Source of the DNA: Bombyx mori
Lineage: Eukaryota > Arthropoda > Insecta > Lepidoptera > Bombycidae
Direction: 5' to 3'
DNA length: 64,000 nucleotides
Assembly: GCF_030269925.1 (NCBI RefSeq)
Contig: NC_085110.1
Span: 9,796,001-9,860,000, forward strand
The notes under the pieces are model-generated. The model was given only the letters and a program-made list of their open reading frames with translations. It was not told where the DNA came from and searched no databases. This document shows positions 1-11,739 of the stretch, one piece after another. A program made the translations under genes and the position numbers. The number at the start of each line of letters is the position of its first letter. The stretch's first letter is position 1.

Positions 1-388
1 CGAACAGAAAAAAAAAACTTCTATAAACACCGGGTCACCCGGAACTGGCTGTCAATTGAATGTAACTCGATAAATTCCTCACAAAGAATTATTTTGGTTA
101 AGAATGTGATTGTTGTGAAATTTAATACGAATTTAAACTTTATACAAATAGAATTTAGGTGATTAATGGCTTACTTACAAAAGAACCGAATCGATACCTT
201 TTGAGGTTAATCATCCTAGCACGTGCAATTTTTTTGCTCTCTCGATTTTATCGTCGTTTTTAATCCGAAAATACTGAAAAAGTGTAATTTATTTCTTGTT
301 GGCGGTGTCGTTGTGAATTTAGGCAGGAAATTAAATCGATAACTTATTTCTTGATAATAAACAAAGCTGCTTCTTGTTTGTCTATACT
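1..388. other. AT-rich sequence, no gene seen
   Basis: No convincing exon, repeat family or RNA gene is visible. Only short A/T runs. Confidence 0.6.
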
Positions 389-607
389 TCTATACTAATA
401 TTATAAAGAGGAAAGATTTGTTTGTTTGTTTGTTTGTTTCGAATAGGCTCCGAAACTACTGGACCGATTTGAAAAATTCTTTTTCCATTAGAAGCCGACA
501 TTGTCCCTGATGAACATAGGCAATTTTTTTTAAAAATCTTTTTTTTTTTTTTTTTTGTTTCATGTGTGTTTTAATGTTTCCGAAGCGAAGCGAGGGCGGG
601 TCGCTAG
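389..607 (+). mobile_element. Helitron-like element, short copy
   Basis: It starts TCTATACTAATATTATAAAG and ends gggtcgCTAG followed by T. TC at the 5' end, CTAG at the 3' end and insertion before T are Helitron hallmarks. It contains a (GTTT)n run (about 417-440) and a T-rich tract. It is about 220 nt, non-autonomous. A related short copy lies at 10240-10412. Confidence 0.6.
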
Positions 608-2476
608 TTGATTATTAAATACGTACATCTACTTAGTCCAGCCATAAGTTCTGTTACAAATTAAAATGCATTTTTTGTAATTGAAGTAATGTAATATTAT
701 TAAAATGTATACTTACACATTTATTTGAGTCTCAGTAAAAAATAAAAAAACAATTGTTTTACCCTCCTCTTATCTCAAATAAAGTTTCGTTCTTTGCGAT
801 AAGCATAATTTTTCGGACGGATTCATCATCATTCTGTGACCATTCATTCCATCACCATGCTGGCCGTTTTGGGTATGGTTATTTTATACCTAAACTGATA
901 GTCTATAGAGACCATGTCAGCGTCACCGCGTCATGTTGGCAATTCAGTTTTGGAATACACCAGCTGTAGCGAGAAGTGCACAAACTAAGTTGCTTTAAAA
1001 TAATGATAAAGGAACATTACATACATATCTGTATAGTGCTATTTGATCGCAAATGCTTTATCTTTTTTAAGCTCTCAATTTATTGATATTATGTCAGTAT
1101 TTTGGTGTGTTAATGGTAAACTTAGAGTTTTATGATATAATGTACATATATTGTTGGTATATTATATTTGATGTAACAAAATATTTTTAAATTTTCTTAA
1201 TTATTTAAGAATATCTTCAATTCATCGTATATAGTGAGCTCACTCGGGTGGGTACTAGGTAGGTACCATGATCGTGTTTCTGAGGCAAGCCATCCATGTA
1301 TTCGTAGTCGGGCAGTTGCGACACTTTTTCAACACAATTTACTTTTCGATGTTATGACATTCACATTGCAGTTTCAATGATAACCACTTAAAATTAGATA
1401 ACGATTGTTTAAAAAGGAAGACTGTTACAGAGTTTCCTGAATTGTATCAACCAAATTTCATGGAACATTTATACTGTAATGTGAATATAATTTGCTGTGA
1501 AGATACTATTAGACAAGCGTGTTTCCCGCAGTAGATTTAACTACATCTGTACTTTACTTGATGACGCTCATAAGACATTAGCCGGAGCACCAGAGCGAAG
1601 CTAATCTTTGTAAATATAACTATGAAAATGACAATAGAATTACACAAACTTGTGTATTATCTGTGCACGAGACTTTCACACAGCCGGTTGCCATGCTCAA
1701 ATATCAACAAATAAATTTGTAAGTAAAACTTACGGAGCCCTTTCTGCAATATCAAGTGACATACTGGTTATTTTCTCTGCAAATTTTACAGTATTAAAAC
1801 GTGTTACGTCTTAACATGTCAATTTTGGTGAATATTTTTACTAAAATGTCGGGTCCTTTCAAAAATAAAGACATAATGTAGGTAAGTCAGTGTGGAAAGT
1901 GAATGTGTCGGTTTTATTTCAAGTTTCACGCCTCAATTTGTACCGACAGCCGACGTCGTCCCTTTGATTGAGATGTTCGAAATTCGTATCTCTGAGCGCT
2001 CGTGGAAATAAATTAAGCGCTCACTTAATTTCACGGGTTTCCTTTGAAATGATACCGCAATTCTTGTCTTTCCAGCATCGGACGTTTAAATATTTTTCTG
2101 AACACTTAAGTACGTTATTTTATGTGCACGTGCAAAATTTTTTGACGGAACACCTTATGTTATGTTAAATATGAAGAAATTAATAAAATTTTCATATCTA
2201 ATTCTACAAACTATTACAGAAACATTTTTGAAATCGGAATATCGTAGAACATACTAACATTTTGTAGCGGACGGTTTCTTATTTAGATAATTATACTTTG
2301 GATTTGTGAGGAGGAAGATTTTTACAAATAAAATAAAATTATGATGCAACTTTCATGGCTGACAGTTTATTCTTAATGACAACTTTTTAAACAAAATTAA
2401 AATTATAAAAATATAAATGGACAATTGTTTGCAACTAAACTTTTTACTGCGGTTCTGAACACATTTTTATGTGACA
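608..2476. other. AT-rich non-coding stretch
   Basis: No exon with paired splice sites and coding-like composition was found. The two short open frames here (754-969 and 1968-2168) have low-complexity, non-conserved-looking products and are not called genes. Confidence 0.5.
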
Positions 2477-3640
2477 CTAGCTGACCCGGCAAACGTTGTG
2501 TTGCCTTAAATAAGATTTCTAGGGTAATGTTTGGGGTGGACAACCCTTTTCACTTAGGGGTATGAAAAATAGATAGTAGCCGATTCTCAGACCTACTGAA
2601 CTACTGATACTATTGATACACAAATAAAACCAAAAAAACATGGCTGAAAAATGTATAGTAAATGCTCTCAAATATATTAAGTGTATAATCTATGATGTAT
2701 AATGAGTAAGTAAGACAGGAGACCGGCTTCGTCCTCATCCCTACTACGTGATGTTTGCTGGATGAGTGGTGACACCTGGCGGGGATAGCTGATCGATTGA
2801 TAGTTGATCAGTAGTCGACCGGCGAGAGCGGGAGATCTAATTCAATTTAAAAAAAATCATAATTAAAAGAACTTGAAATTATAAACTCTGAATAAGAATT
2901 TATCGTACTACAATTATAATATTTGATTGCCATCTTGCAACCTTATTGCGGATCTGTGCATAGAATAAAAAAAATATTAATCGGGATGGAAAAATAGGGG
3001 TTGATCGTATAAGAGTGAAAATTGAGAGTAATATGATTTTTTTTTATTTTAAGTCATGGCAAAACGAAATAAAAAACTTGCCAAAAAAATTTATGTTTAT
3101 AATTAACAAATAAAAAATAGGGGTTGATCATAGAGGGATGAAAATTTGAGAGTAACATCAGATTTTTTATTTTTATTCATGATAAAATAAAAATAAAAAT
3201 GAGAATCTTGCCAAAAAAATTAAAGTTTATAATTAACAAATAAAAAATAGGGGTTGATCGTAGAGGGGTGAAAATTTCAGAGTAATATGAATTTTTTTAT
3301 TCTACGTCATGACAAAATAAAATCAATATTCTCGCAAAAAAATTTAAAGTTTTTAATTAGCAAATAAAAAATAAGGGTTGATCGTAGAGGGGTGAAAATT
3401 TAGGGTTATACGTATTTTTGTATGCTGTATCATAAAAAAATAAAAACAAAAATTTTTGTCTAAAAAATAACAAATAAAATTTAGGGGTGGACCACCCTTA
3501 ACATTTAGGGGGATGAAAAATAGATGTTGGCCGATTCTCATAGATACTGGATAAGCACAAAAAATTTCATCAAAATCGGTCAAGCCGTTTCGGAGGAGTA
3601 TGGCAACGAAAACTGTGACACGAGAATTTTATATATTAGA
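2477..3640 (-). mobile_element. Helitron-like element A of a tandem pair
   Basis: Read on the minus strand it begins TCTAATATATAAAATTCTCG at 3640 and ends ...GGGTCAGCTAG at 2477, with T outside. The hairpin arms GGCAACAC/GTTTGCC precede the terminus. It carries an internal array of about 125-nt repeats (2990-3490). It has no transposase ORF and is non-autonomous. Its 5' end touches the 3' end of element B. Confidence 0.75.
2990..3490. repeat. Four-copy tandem repeat, about 125-nt unit, inside Helitron A
   Basis: The phrase 'aataggggttgatcg' recurs with its t-start at 3001, 3124, 3254 and 3378, each followed by a diverged 'gtagaggggtgaaaatt' and an AT-rich spacer. Spacing is 123, 130 and 124 nt. 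Element B lacks the array. Confidence 0.85.
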
Positions 3641-4028
3641 CTAGCTGACCCGGCAAACATTGTTTTGCCATATATAAGTTTTCTAGGGAATTTCTAGTGT
3701 AGAAAAAAAAACTAACTTATTGTAAGTGTGTAAGGATGTGGTAAATGAGTGAAAGAGGCATGTAGTGCTGTGAACGATGAGGGAATATATAATAAAATAA
3801 CAAAACCTCATTCAACCACATAATACCTCATTATAACAAAAAAAAATGTCCAAATAAAAAAAAATATGTTAGGGGTGGACAACCCTAATCACTTAGGGGT
3901 ATGAAAAATAGATAGTAGCCGATTCTCAGGCTTACTGAATATGCATAAAAAATTTCATGAGAATCGGTCAAGCCGTTTCGGAGGAGTATGGCAACGAAAA
4001 CTGTGACACGAGAATTTTATATATTAGA
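3641..4028 (-). mobile_element. Helitron-like element B of a tandem pair
   Basis: On the minus strand it has the same 5' start (TCTAATATATAAAATTCTCG at 4028) and 3' end as element A, with a clear terminal hairpin GGCAAA-acaatg-TTTGCC, then GGGTCAGCTAG ending at 3641. It is shorter than A because the internal 125-nt array is absent. Confidence 0.78.
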
Positions 4029-5430
4029 AGATTTCATAAGGAAAATCTGTTATTCGCTTTCATAAAATTATAATAGTATTGTAAAGATATCCATTAAGAT
4101 CACCACAATGAATAGTTTGAAAAATGACCAACGGCTATCTTACGAACAAATATATTTTAATTCAACCATGAAGGAAGGTTTATCTCGTTCACAAGAAAAC
4201 TACAGGTCGTAAAGACTTCAATAAAATGTATTTTATTATAATGGCTTTAGATGTATACGATCTCAAAGTCCTCGTAACCATAAGCAACTGTTTTCGTGTA
4301 ACTATTGACGACTCGCTTCTATGAAACATACCAAGTACTACTACAGTAACCTACTTAGTTACCTACTATACTCATAGAGTTCGGGTTCATTACTTTTGTC
4401 TAAACGAGTACTGTTTCATAAACCACTTTTCTTTTGTTTTTTTTTTTTCAAACTTATTTATTGAACGTTTCTTTGAGTTGAGGCCTTTGATTCGTCATTC
4501 GTCAGTCGATTTCTAAATCTGAATAGACAGAACGTTGCAGATGCGAGAATGAAAATAAACTATGCATTATGACTTTGCTGTTTCCTGATCGACCTAATAA
4601 ACGTGTTTAAGTGAGGTTCTGGAGTCGATCAGCCAACGCGAACGAGGGCGATTGCAGTCCTCGTGCTCGTGAGTAGTGCTTTGAGGCTATTTTTACGGCT
4701 ATGCGGTATCCAAAGTGGCTGACGTACGTGAGAGGGATTTGATGCATATTTCAGATTGTTACTAAACAGCTATTATGTTAACTTTTAATAGTTCAAGTTT
4801 ATTTCTGAACTTAATTGCCTCGGAAAGAAACTAAATAGCATCTTGTTGGATATAAATTTTCTTGATAATAATAAACGTTACTAGGAAACCGTTTTATTAT
4901 TATTTTTAATACGGACATTCTAAAATTGTCCGACGGTCTCTTCTTTTTGTGACCATACAAAGTTTCCAAACAAATTCATATTGCTGAACATTTTGTTCAA
5001 AAAGAACGAAGCATTCGCGTCACGAATACTGATATAATATAGGCTCATAAGATTGCGACAGTGAACTGAACCACGCACGGGAGACGGATGCTGACGTAAC
5101 CGACTGATGTCTAATAATCAATTACAGGGAAACAGCAAACCGGACGCAATCGCTTTCCACGTTATTTACCACGTCCGATGGATCCCCTTAACTAATTGAA
5201 AGTAATGGGCTACGGGCTTGCCGTGTGACTTCGGTAATTAGTCTTATCACAACTAAAGAACACAAAGAGCTAAAAGTAGAGATGCACGGAAGCTTCCAAA
5301 TAGCGAGTTTTATTTTTTGACTTATTTCTTAATGAACGAATTTTGTTCAATCGTTTTTAGAACACTTCTAAGGGAGGGATTGTGGACCATGAGTATCAAT
5401 AAAACTGAAATCTGAATTTCCATACAAATC
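4029..5430. other. Non-coding stretch with a GC-richer patch near 4600-4740
   Basis: Mostly AT-rich. The patch at 4600-4740 is repeat-free and CpG-richer, and has a gtgagt donor-like site at 4669. It could be an untranslated 5' exon, but no continuous coding frame supports it. Confidence 0.4.
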
Positions 5431-6297
5431 TATTTTTTTTTTTCCTACCTATGCTGATAGCCTTGAGAGGCTATTTCAGCTTCACCCTAACGTTTGTAGG
5501 TGAGCTCGCGGGGCTCAACCGGAGAGTTGCTAACACTGACCCTAGCAAGAGCAGTGTTTCGCAGAATCTACCACCGGATCGGAAACGCGACCCACTGAGA
5601 AGATCCGGCGAGAAACTCAGTGGGCTGTGTCTATGGGTTAGTTCGCTCGTCGAGCCCTTCGTCGCAAGCGACGGGTTCGACCAGGACGGTGACCGGTGCT
5701 TGTGGTGCCTAAGAGCACCGTTAATGGATCAAGAGGATCCGTAATGACGTGCTTTGGGCGACGTCGACGGTTTACCATTCGGTCTACTGGGTCGGGTATG
5801 TAATTTCCAACGGCTACGATGAGAGGGTTCTCATGTCATGCCGCCTTCTCAAAATGGCGCAGCGATGCCGACTGTAGATACTTACTAAATGAGTCGAGCT
5901 CCAGGTCATCGTGGAGATCCACATTCCTAAGGAACCATGGCGCTCCGACGGCTATCCTGCAGAATTGTGATTGAATAACCTGAAGGGATTTCAAGTGGGT
6001 GCGGGCTGCGTGAGCGAACACTACGCTTGCATACGTCATGACGGGGCGTATACAAGTTTTGTAGAGAGTTACCTTATTGCGGAGGGACAGTTTGCTTCGA
6101 CTACAAAGCATTGGATAGAGTCGTCCTAGTATAAACGCGGCGCGGTCGCGTACCGTTTTTATATGGGGACGGAATGTCATCCCTCTGTCGAGGGTAACGC
6201 CTAGATATTTGACCTTCGAGACCCACGGTATGGGCTGGCCAAAGAGAGTGATGGGACAAACGGCGGAGGTGTTTGCGCGCCTACTACGGAGTGGGCA
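5431..6297 (-). mobile_element. 5'-truncated jockey-type LINE with RT fragment and 3' UTR
   Basis: Its poly-A end appears as a T-run at about 5431-5443, so the element runs on the minus strand. The RT C-terminal part is open from 6297 to the stop at 5836, with KYLGVTLDRGMTFRPHI, KLSLRNKVTLYKTCIRPVMT and YASVVFAHAA, the usual jockey-clade region after the catalytic palm. About 400 nt of 3' UTR follows, including the inverted pair CCCACTGAG/CTCAGTGGG. The catalytic FADD-type motif lies upstream of the truncation and is absent. Confidence 0.85.
5836..6297 (-). pseudogene. Reverse transcriptase C-terminal fragment of LINE
   Basis: About 153 codons without a stop, lacking the N-terminal endonuclease and most of the RT palm. 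Seen: CPLRSRRANTSAVCPITLFG, KYLGVTLD, SLRNKVTLYK, IRPVMTYAS. The product ends RHFEKAA. It is a dead fragment of a once mobile element, not a host gene. Confidence 0.85.
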
Positions 6298-7095
6298 AAT
6301 CTATAATACCTGAAATGCAATAAAGCGATAAGTGTTCCAAAAGACATTTATTTTTATCATTGACGCGTACTTTATTCGTTTGACGTTACAGCGCCCTTAT
6401 TTCTTTAGTCACTGAAACTTTGTGTCAGTGTCAAATTTTAACGTGTAATAAACATAGACCTAGGTTTCATATCAGTGGTAATAAAGTATTATATTCAAAA
6501 TTCAATAGTAATGTTTTTAATTGAACCGTAATCTTTACAATCGAATTAAAATCAGTGTATATCTGATCAAGTCGATTTCAATATTTTTTGTTTTCGGATT
6601 TTTTTTTCTAGAAACTTCATAAATTATCATAAACTGGACAGGAAGTAGTGTACAGTTTTTTTTAGATGTTAATATTGAGTTGCATTTTTCTAGCAGCTCT
6701 TGTTTTCTTTTTTTATCTCCTAAGATGGGTTTCTTTATCTATATAGCATGACAAGACAAGATAAATGCCGTAGCGGACTTTTTAAAGTAGTTTAGCCAAA
6801 CACAGCTTTGTCTCTGGTGTAATCACAATCATCAGCCCACACTTGTCCACAACTGGACCAAGGCCTATCCCACTTTGCGCTCCTGTGCCGGTCTTCGACT
6901 CAGTGTGAATTATGGTCCTGTTGTGATATCTCTAAATGTACATACATATTATATGAAACATATTAAATAGTTTGCGTACTTCGATGGTCTACATCCTCCC
7001 ATGAGTACCAATTACAACAACTGTACAAAGCTTTAACTAAATCAGATACGTGAATGCATCATGATCAAACAAAATTTCATGATAATCTATAGTTA
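6298..7095. other. Non-coding stretch with a short dispersed-repeat motif
   Basis: At 6826-6892 there is 'atcatcagcccacacttgtc', then 'ggaccaaggcctatcccac', a diverged form of a repeat tail common in moth and butterfly genomes. Nothing else is recognised. Confidence 0.5.
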
Positions 7096-7494
7096 GATTA
7101 TGGAATAGTTCACAAATAATTCTTTACTTTAGAACAAATTTGGTTAGCATAAAATACGTTATAGTGAGCCAACCTTAACATATAGACATGCTGTCGCGGA
7201 CTTTTTTTTTAGATCTTTTAAAGGGGAACAATTCTCTCATACATTACTTTAGCGAAACTTTAACCGTTTCTGCAGCGCACGCAGCGGAAACTCAAAAGGG
7301 AAAAAACCCTGATTTTGAAACATTCTTTATTGGTGCTGCTCCGCTTGTATGTGTTAGCGTGATGTTATAGCCTATAGCCCCCTTCAATAAATGGGCTATC
7401 TAACACTGAAAGAATTCAAATCGGACCAGTCGTTCCTGATATTAGCGCGTTCAAACAAACAAACTCTTCAGATTTATAATATCATTAGTATAGA
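7096..7494 (-). mobile_element. Helitron-like element, family of 12236-12656
   Basis: On the minus strand it starts TCTATACTAATG at 7494, followed by the 'aagagtttgtttgtttgaac' and 'gcgctaat' blocks shared with the copy at 12236-12656. The 3' hairpin end is eroded. The 61-codon open frame inside (7188-7370) is not called a gene. Confidence 0.6.
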
Positions 7495-7845
7495 TATAGT
7501 AAGATACCAAGAAATAATACGGCTAGATTCGTAACGAGCACCTCGTGCGCACAACTAAGGAAACATTAGTTCAAATAATGCTAAAATGATTGTGATTACA
7601 AGGCTTAGGAATGACCTTTTTGTATACCTCACGTTTCAGCGATATAGAAGCGGTGGCTATGGCGCACTGACCTCGAACCGACAACTGGTATTTGCGACTT
7701 CATCTCACCTTGCCGAAACGTTTATCTAATAATGAAATAAGCAGACTTATTTGTCTAGGAATTAAATAAATATTATGATTATTCGCTTGTCTACTAAGTC
7801 ATGTAGAAGTATTGGTCTCTTGGTAAATTAGTTATTAAAGTGAAA

Positions 7846-7960
7846 TTTTTTTTTATTGCCCTTGTAGGCAGACGAGCATACGGCCCACCTGATGGTGAGT
7901 GGTTACCGTCGCCCATGGACTGCAGCAATGCCAGGGGCAGGGTCAAGCCGCTGCCTACCG
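7846..7960 (-). mobile_element. Short retroposon tail, Bm1-related family B
   Basis: It runs from a T-run through 'attgcccttgtaggcagacg' and 'ggtgagtggttaccgtcgcc' to 'gctgcctaccgc'. Closely similar copies are at 27019-27140, 35561-35676 (+), 39870-39980 and 63802-63856 (+). All end in '(g)gcaataaaa' on the sense strand. Confidence 0.75.
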
Positions 7961-8057
7961 CAAAAGTGACTGTGATTATGACTTGAATTTCAAATTCAAA
8001 GTGGGCAGCGGAATTCACTAATAATTTTTTTAATCGTTTTGATGGACGAGCTCGTTA

Positions 8058-8225
8058 CTTACCTGATGATAAATAATTAACGGAACCCTTAACCTATGTG
8101 GTGAAATTCCTAATTGTATTAGACAATGTCAGTCTCACCCTTCAAACCGCTTCATGGTTGCGACCACGACTGCTTCACCGCAGAAATATGGAGAATGGTG
8201 TTACCACTCGGACGGGCTTATAATA
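8058..8225 (-). mobile_element. Diverged Bm1 SINE remnant
   Basis: It contains 'cacccttcaaaccgcttcat', 'tgcttcaccgcagaaat' and a 'gtgttaccactcgg' segment matching antisense Bm1 with many changes. It lies between family B and the small exon at 8665. Confidence 0.5.
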
Positions 8226-8664
8226 TACTCTACTACCAGTTAATTCAATAATGGATGAGCCATGAGCCTAGCTTACCCGTCGACATTTCGTTTCACAATT
8301 TTTACAACGTTGTTTTCCTATTACGTATGGGTGGGTGTGCTTTAAAAGAGCCTTAGAAATAATTATCTATTCACGAAAAACAATATTCGATCCGAATTGA
8401 TACCGCTAACGTTACGAAAGAGAAATTATTGAATAGTAAATTAAACGCATCGTTAGCAAAAACTTTCCAATTCTGTGCATTCGTAAAGTAATTGCGACAA
8501 TAAAACTTTGCAGCGATTTCCCAAGTCGAGTTTTTGACAAAGTTATGAAAACCAAGTATGCGTCCAGGAGTACTACAGATGACGCACAAACTCGTGTAGT
8601 CGTGATAGTATTTCCTCTGGCGGGTACAATTGACCTGTTTAGTTTAATATGAGGATTGTTTCAG

Positions 8665-8730
8665 GTGGCAGGCGCTGTGGAGCTTGCCGACCCAGCCAAC
8701 ACAGCGTTATTGACGCAGCTACAAAATTCG
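8665..8730 (+). CDS. by: Candidate alternative upstream tensin exon (66 nt)
   Basis: A 66-nt block sits between a strong acceptor (ttgtttcag) and a strong donor (gtaagtg). It is open in phase 0 and reads VAGAVELADPAN then TALLTQLQNS. Its exit phase matches the entry phase of the exon at 20032, so an isoform could splice here and skip the ATG exon at 13771. No start codon is inside it, so a further 5' exon would be needed, in or before this window. A second frame is also open but would not match the next exon's phase. It lies in repeat-free sequence. The splice signals are seen directly; membership of the tensin gene is inferred from strand, order and phase. Confidence 0.5.
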
Positions 8731-8938
8731 GTAAGTGTACGACACCAGTTTTATTAACCACATCTGTTTCTGGCGATCAAACTTATTTTCAGTATCTGAC
8801 CTATTTCTGAGACTGTTAAAAGAGTTATTCGTTTTGCATCTTGCTTGATAAGACCTATGGATATTTTTCGGTTGATGTGGATTCCTATCTTCTCTTTCAA
8901 GCCTTATAATATTGTTTGCCTCTTATTTTGTGGCAATA

Positions 8939-9196
8939 ATAAATAAATAAATATTTACTAACAATCACGCCACGTTAACTGGTCCCGTGATAAGTTCTTA
9001 AAGAACTTGTGTTACAGGTACCAGATAACGGATATAAATGTAAGATTTTTATTATACACATACATATATTTAATATACATCCATAACCCTGGAAAAGACA
9101 TTTATATTTATCATACAAATATCTTCCCTTGGCGGGATTCGAACCCGCGACCCCCTTGTGTAGTGACCATGTCACTTACCACTACACCAGACGGCC
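8939..9196 (-). mobile_element. tRNA-derived SINE (family C), copy 1
   Basis: On the minus strand the head reads GTCTGGTGTAGTGGTAAGTG (A-box-like) and GGGTTCGAATCCCGCC (B box), followed by a unique body and an (AAAT)n-type tail at 8939-8950. The copy at 23722-23983 is nearly identical over the full length. The head cannot form a proper acceptor stem, so this is not a tRNA gene. Confidence 0.8.
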
Positions 9197-10239
9197 GTTA
9201 TAGATACATAATATATACTAGACGACCGTTATAGATACGTAATAGATACATAATATATTGGCACAATAAGCCATTGCAGAGAATGATTTCGAATTGTTAA
9301 GCGGCAGTTCCGAATCGATACCACGGTCAGCTCTTTCCTTTAAATTAATGAATAATCCAGAACAATTGATAACAACAATTAAGCTCAGTTTCGACAAACT
9401 CGTTGCATTCTGATATCGATTTTCTAAGTTTATCATTAGACCAGTTCAAGAATGCGGTATTATTTGTTGCATTGCCATTACTTATCTTTCTTAAAAGAAT
9501 CTACATTAATTTTCTTAGAAATTCTGATTTCTACAACAATACGTTACTACAATTGACCCAAATTGTTATTTTTGATTTGGCTAGCGACAAAATTAAATGG
9601 TGTTGAGTTCGTGGATGTATTTGGAACTCTAGTGATCGCCATATTGATATTGCCCCAAAAATATACCTTGAGATCTCTTCTTTAAAATAGCCAGACAAGT
9701 AAAAAAAAATACAAACAAGTTCGGAATAGGAAGTTGGGTTTGTCGTGGAATTTGTTCATTTAGTTTTGAAAACCTAAAAACATTTATCATATTAAATTTT
9801 CTCTGGTACCCTATATACTTTCACATAATTCGAAAGTCCACAATTTCACGAACCCAATTCTTTTAAAGTTTAATTTTGACAATAATGCCATAGTTATTTA
9901 CTCAGACATTTTAAAGAAACAAACAACGGCATTATTTTCGCTGGAGCCGCGTTAAAGGTGTCGATACTAACAACAGGCAACAAAAGATAAATATCCCGGC
10001 ACTTGGTATTGGCCCGAGCCGAGAGATATGGCTGATATAAAGGGCTGTTTGTCGGAAATTGCTGATATTACTTCCATTATGATTATGGCACGAGTACAAG
10101 AAAGTGGGACGGTTTTGTCGGGTCACGGTGCCGGCTTCATTTTCACGCCATTTGAGAAAATTTCGGCACGCCGCCGCCTTGTAACATTCACGACTATACA
10201 TTTCATTGTTACCGACATTAAGGTTTATTTTAGTAATAA
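9197..10239. other. AT-rich non-coding stretch
   Basis: A short local duplication of 'ttatagatac' follows the SINE (9197-9255). Overlapping open frames on both strands at 9932-10312 are probably chance and lack any recognisable domain. Confidence 0.45.
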
Positions 10240-10412
10240 CTAGCGACCCGCCCTCGCTTCGCTTCGGGAACTGTAATTTACTATTGGTCTTATTGAATAT
10301 TCTTTTGTACAAATCTGGTCCTGGTAGTAATTAACATACTACATACATAATAAACACAATAAAAAAGAATATAACAAACAAAAAATCTAATCTTTCCTCT
10401 TTTTATATTAAT
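10240..10412 (-). mobile_element. Helitron-like element fragment
   Basis: The 3' end appears as CTAGcgacccgccctcgctt on the + strand. The other end has 'atctttcctctttttatatta', the reverse of the 5' end of the copy at 389-607. Confidence 0.55.
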
Positions 10413-10734
10413 TGTTCACTATTTTGGCGATAATAGCTTACAAATAAAAGATAGATATATGCTGTCACGTAATTTTTTGTAGGGCTATTTGAGATAAACA
10501 TTGCCGTTTTACATTATATTTGTGTAAGTTCAACGGTATTGGTGGCGCATGCAAAAATGGCACGCAGATGGCAGATTTCTTTCCTTTCTACTCGACACTT
10601 GTCCTTATATTTTGAGTAATTTACACTATCTTTTTATAAATTATAATCTATATGTTCTTCTGATGTGTAAACTTAGTGCCATATTTATTTATATCGAATC
10701 CTCAGCCTAAAAATAAGTTTTAAGCTTTTAGCTC

Positions 10735-10920
10735 TAAAAAAGACGATACTTCCATATAAATTTTCATTCCCTCCTTTCAACCCGTTACAAGTCTTTTTTC
10801 GCATTAAAAAGTAGCCTATATCCTTTCTCAGGCTCTAGACTATTTGTTTACCAAATTTCATTTAAATCGGTTCAGTACTTTAGACGTGAAAGCGCGAAAG
10901 AGTTAATTTCGCGTTTATTA
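10735..10920. repeat. Dispersed repeat remnant
   Basis: It contains 'aaaagtagcctatatccttt', 'accaaatttcatttaaatcg' and 'gttcagtactttagacgtga', phrases typical of dispersed moth elements. The family is not assigned. Confidence 0.45.
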
Positions 10921-11271
10921 TTTAGTTAGTTACATTAAGTATGGACAATTTATGGCGCTTACAATACTGACTTTAAAACGCTTTGACATTAGGATCGTTA
11001 TTGTAACTATAAATTAGTGAAGTTATTTATATTAAATTGGTTAAGAATTTTTATTAACCCCTCAAACTTAAACACCTACCACTCGTTCTTAAAGTAAGAA
11101 AACAGAGGATTGAAATATACCTAGTATTACCCGGACGGATGATCGGGAAGTAGTACTATAATAGTATATAATAGGAACTTAAGGAGGCCAGTGTAGCATA
11201 CTGCAGCATAAAAACATAGGTACATAGTTAGTAACATAAAGTAATTCAGATAATTATTACTGATACTGACC

Positions 11272-11470
11272 TTTTTACTGGATACGGGTAGATACCGCCA
11301 TCTTGCCTATTTCTTCAACGAAGCAGTCATTCCACCCAGTTTGTAGGACAGGAAAGACTGTATACAATTTATATTTCGACCTTATGTCTCGATGTGGACG
11401 GCAATATTCATGTTGTGATGTCTATGGGCCACTTAACGCCAATTGAGCCGTGAGCTCGTTCACCCACCCG
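11272..11470 (+). mobile_element. Old diverged Bm1 SINE copy
   Basis: It follows the Bm1 order (gggtagataccgccatcttg; atgtctatgggccacttaac; gtgagctcgttcaccca) with heavy divergence. A younger copy follows immediately. Confidence 0.65.
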
Positions 11471-11493
11471 TGTAACACGTCTTAACATGTCTT

Positions 11494-11739
11494 ACTGGTG
11501 GTAGGATCTCTTGTGAGTCCGCACGGATAGGTATCACTACCCTACCTATTTCTGCCGTGAAGCAGTAATACGTTTCGGTTTGAAGGGTAGGGCAGCCGTT
11601 GTAACTATACTGAGACCTTAGAACTTATATCTCAAGGTGGGTGGCGCATTTACGTTGTAGATGTTTATAGGTTTCAGTAACCAGTTAACACCAGGTGGGC
11701 TGTGAGCTCGTCCACCCATATAAGCAATAAAAAAAAAAA
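11494..11739 (+). mobile_element. Bm1 SINE, 5'-truncated
   Basis: It begins actggtggtagg and passes through 'gtgaagcagtaatacgtttc' and 'ggtgggctgtgagctcgtcc' to 'taagcaataaaa'. It lacks the tRNA-like head. Confidence 0.92.

Noticed and set aside
9115..9196. tRNA gene on the minus strand
   Set aside because: It has good A- and B-box-like blocks, but no matching acceptor stem, and the same sequence with its SINE body recurs at 23722-23983.
9932..10312. 126-codon minus-strand ORF
   Set aside because: No domain, no splice context, and an equally open frame on the opposite strand. It runs into a Helitron end.
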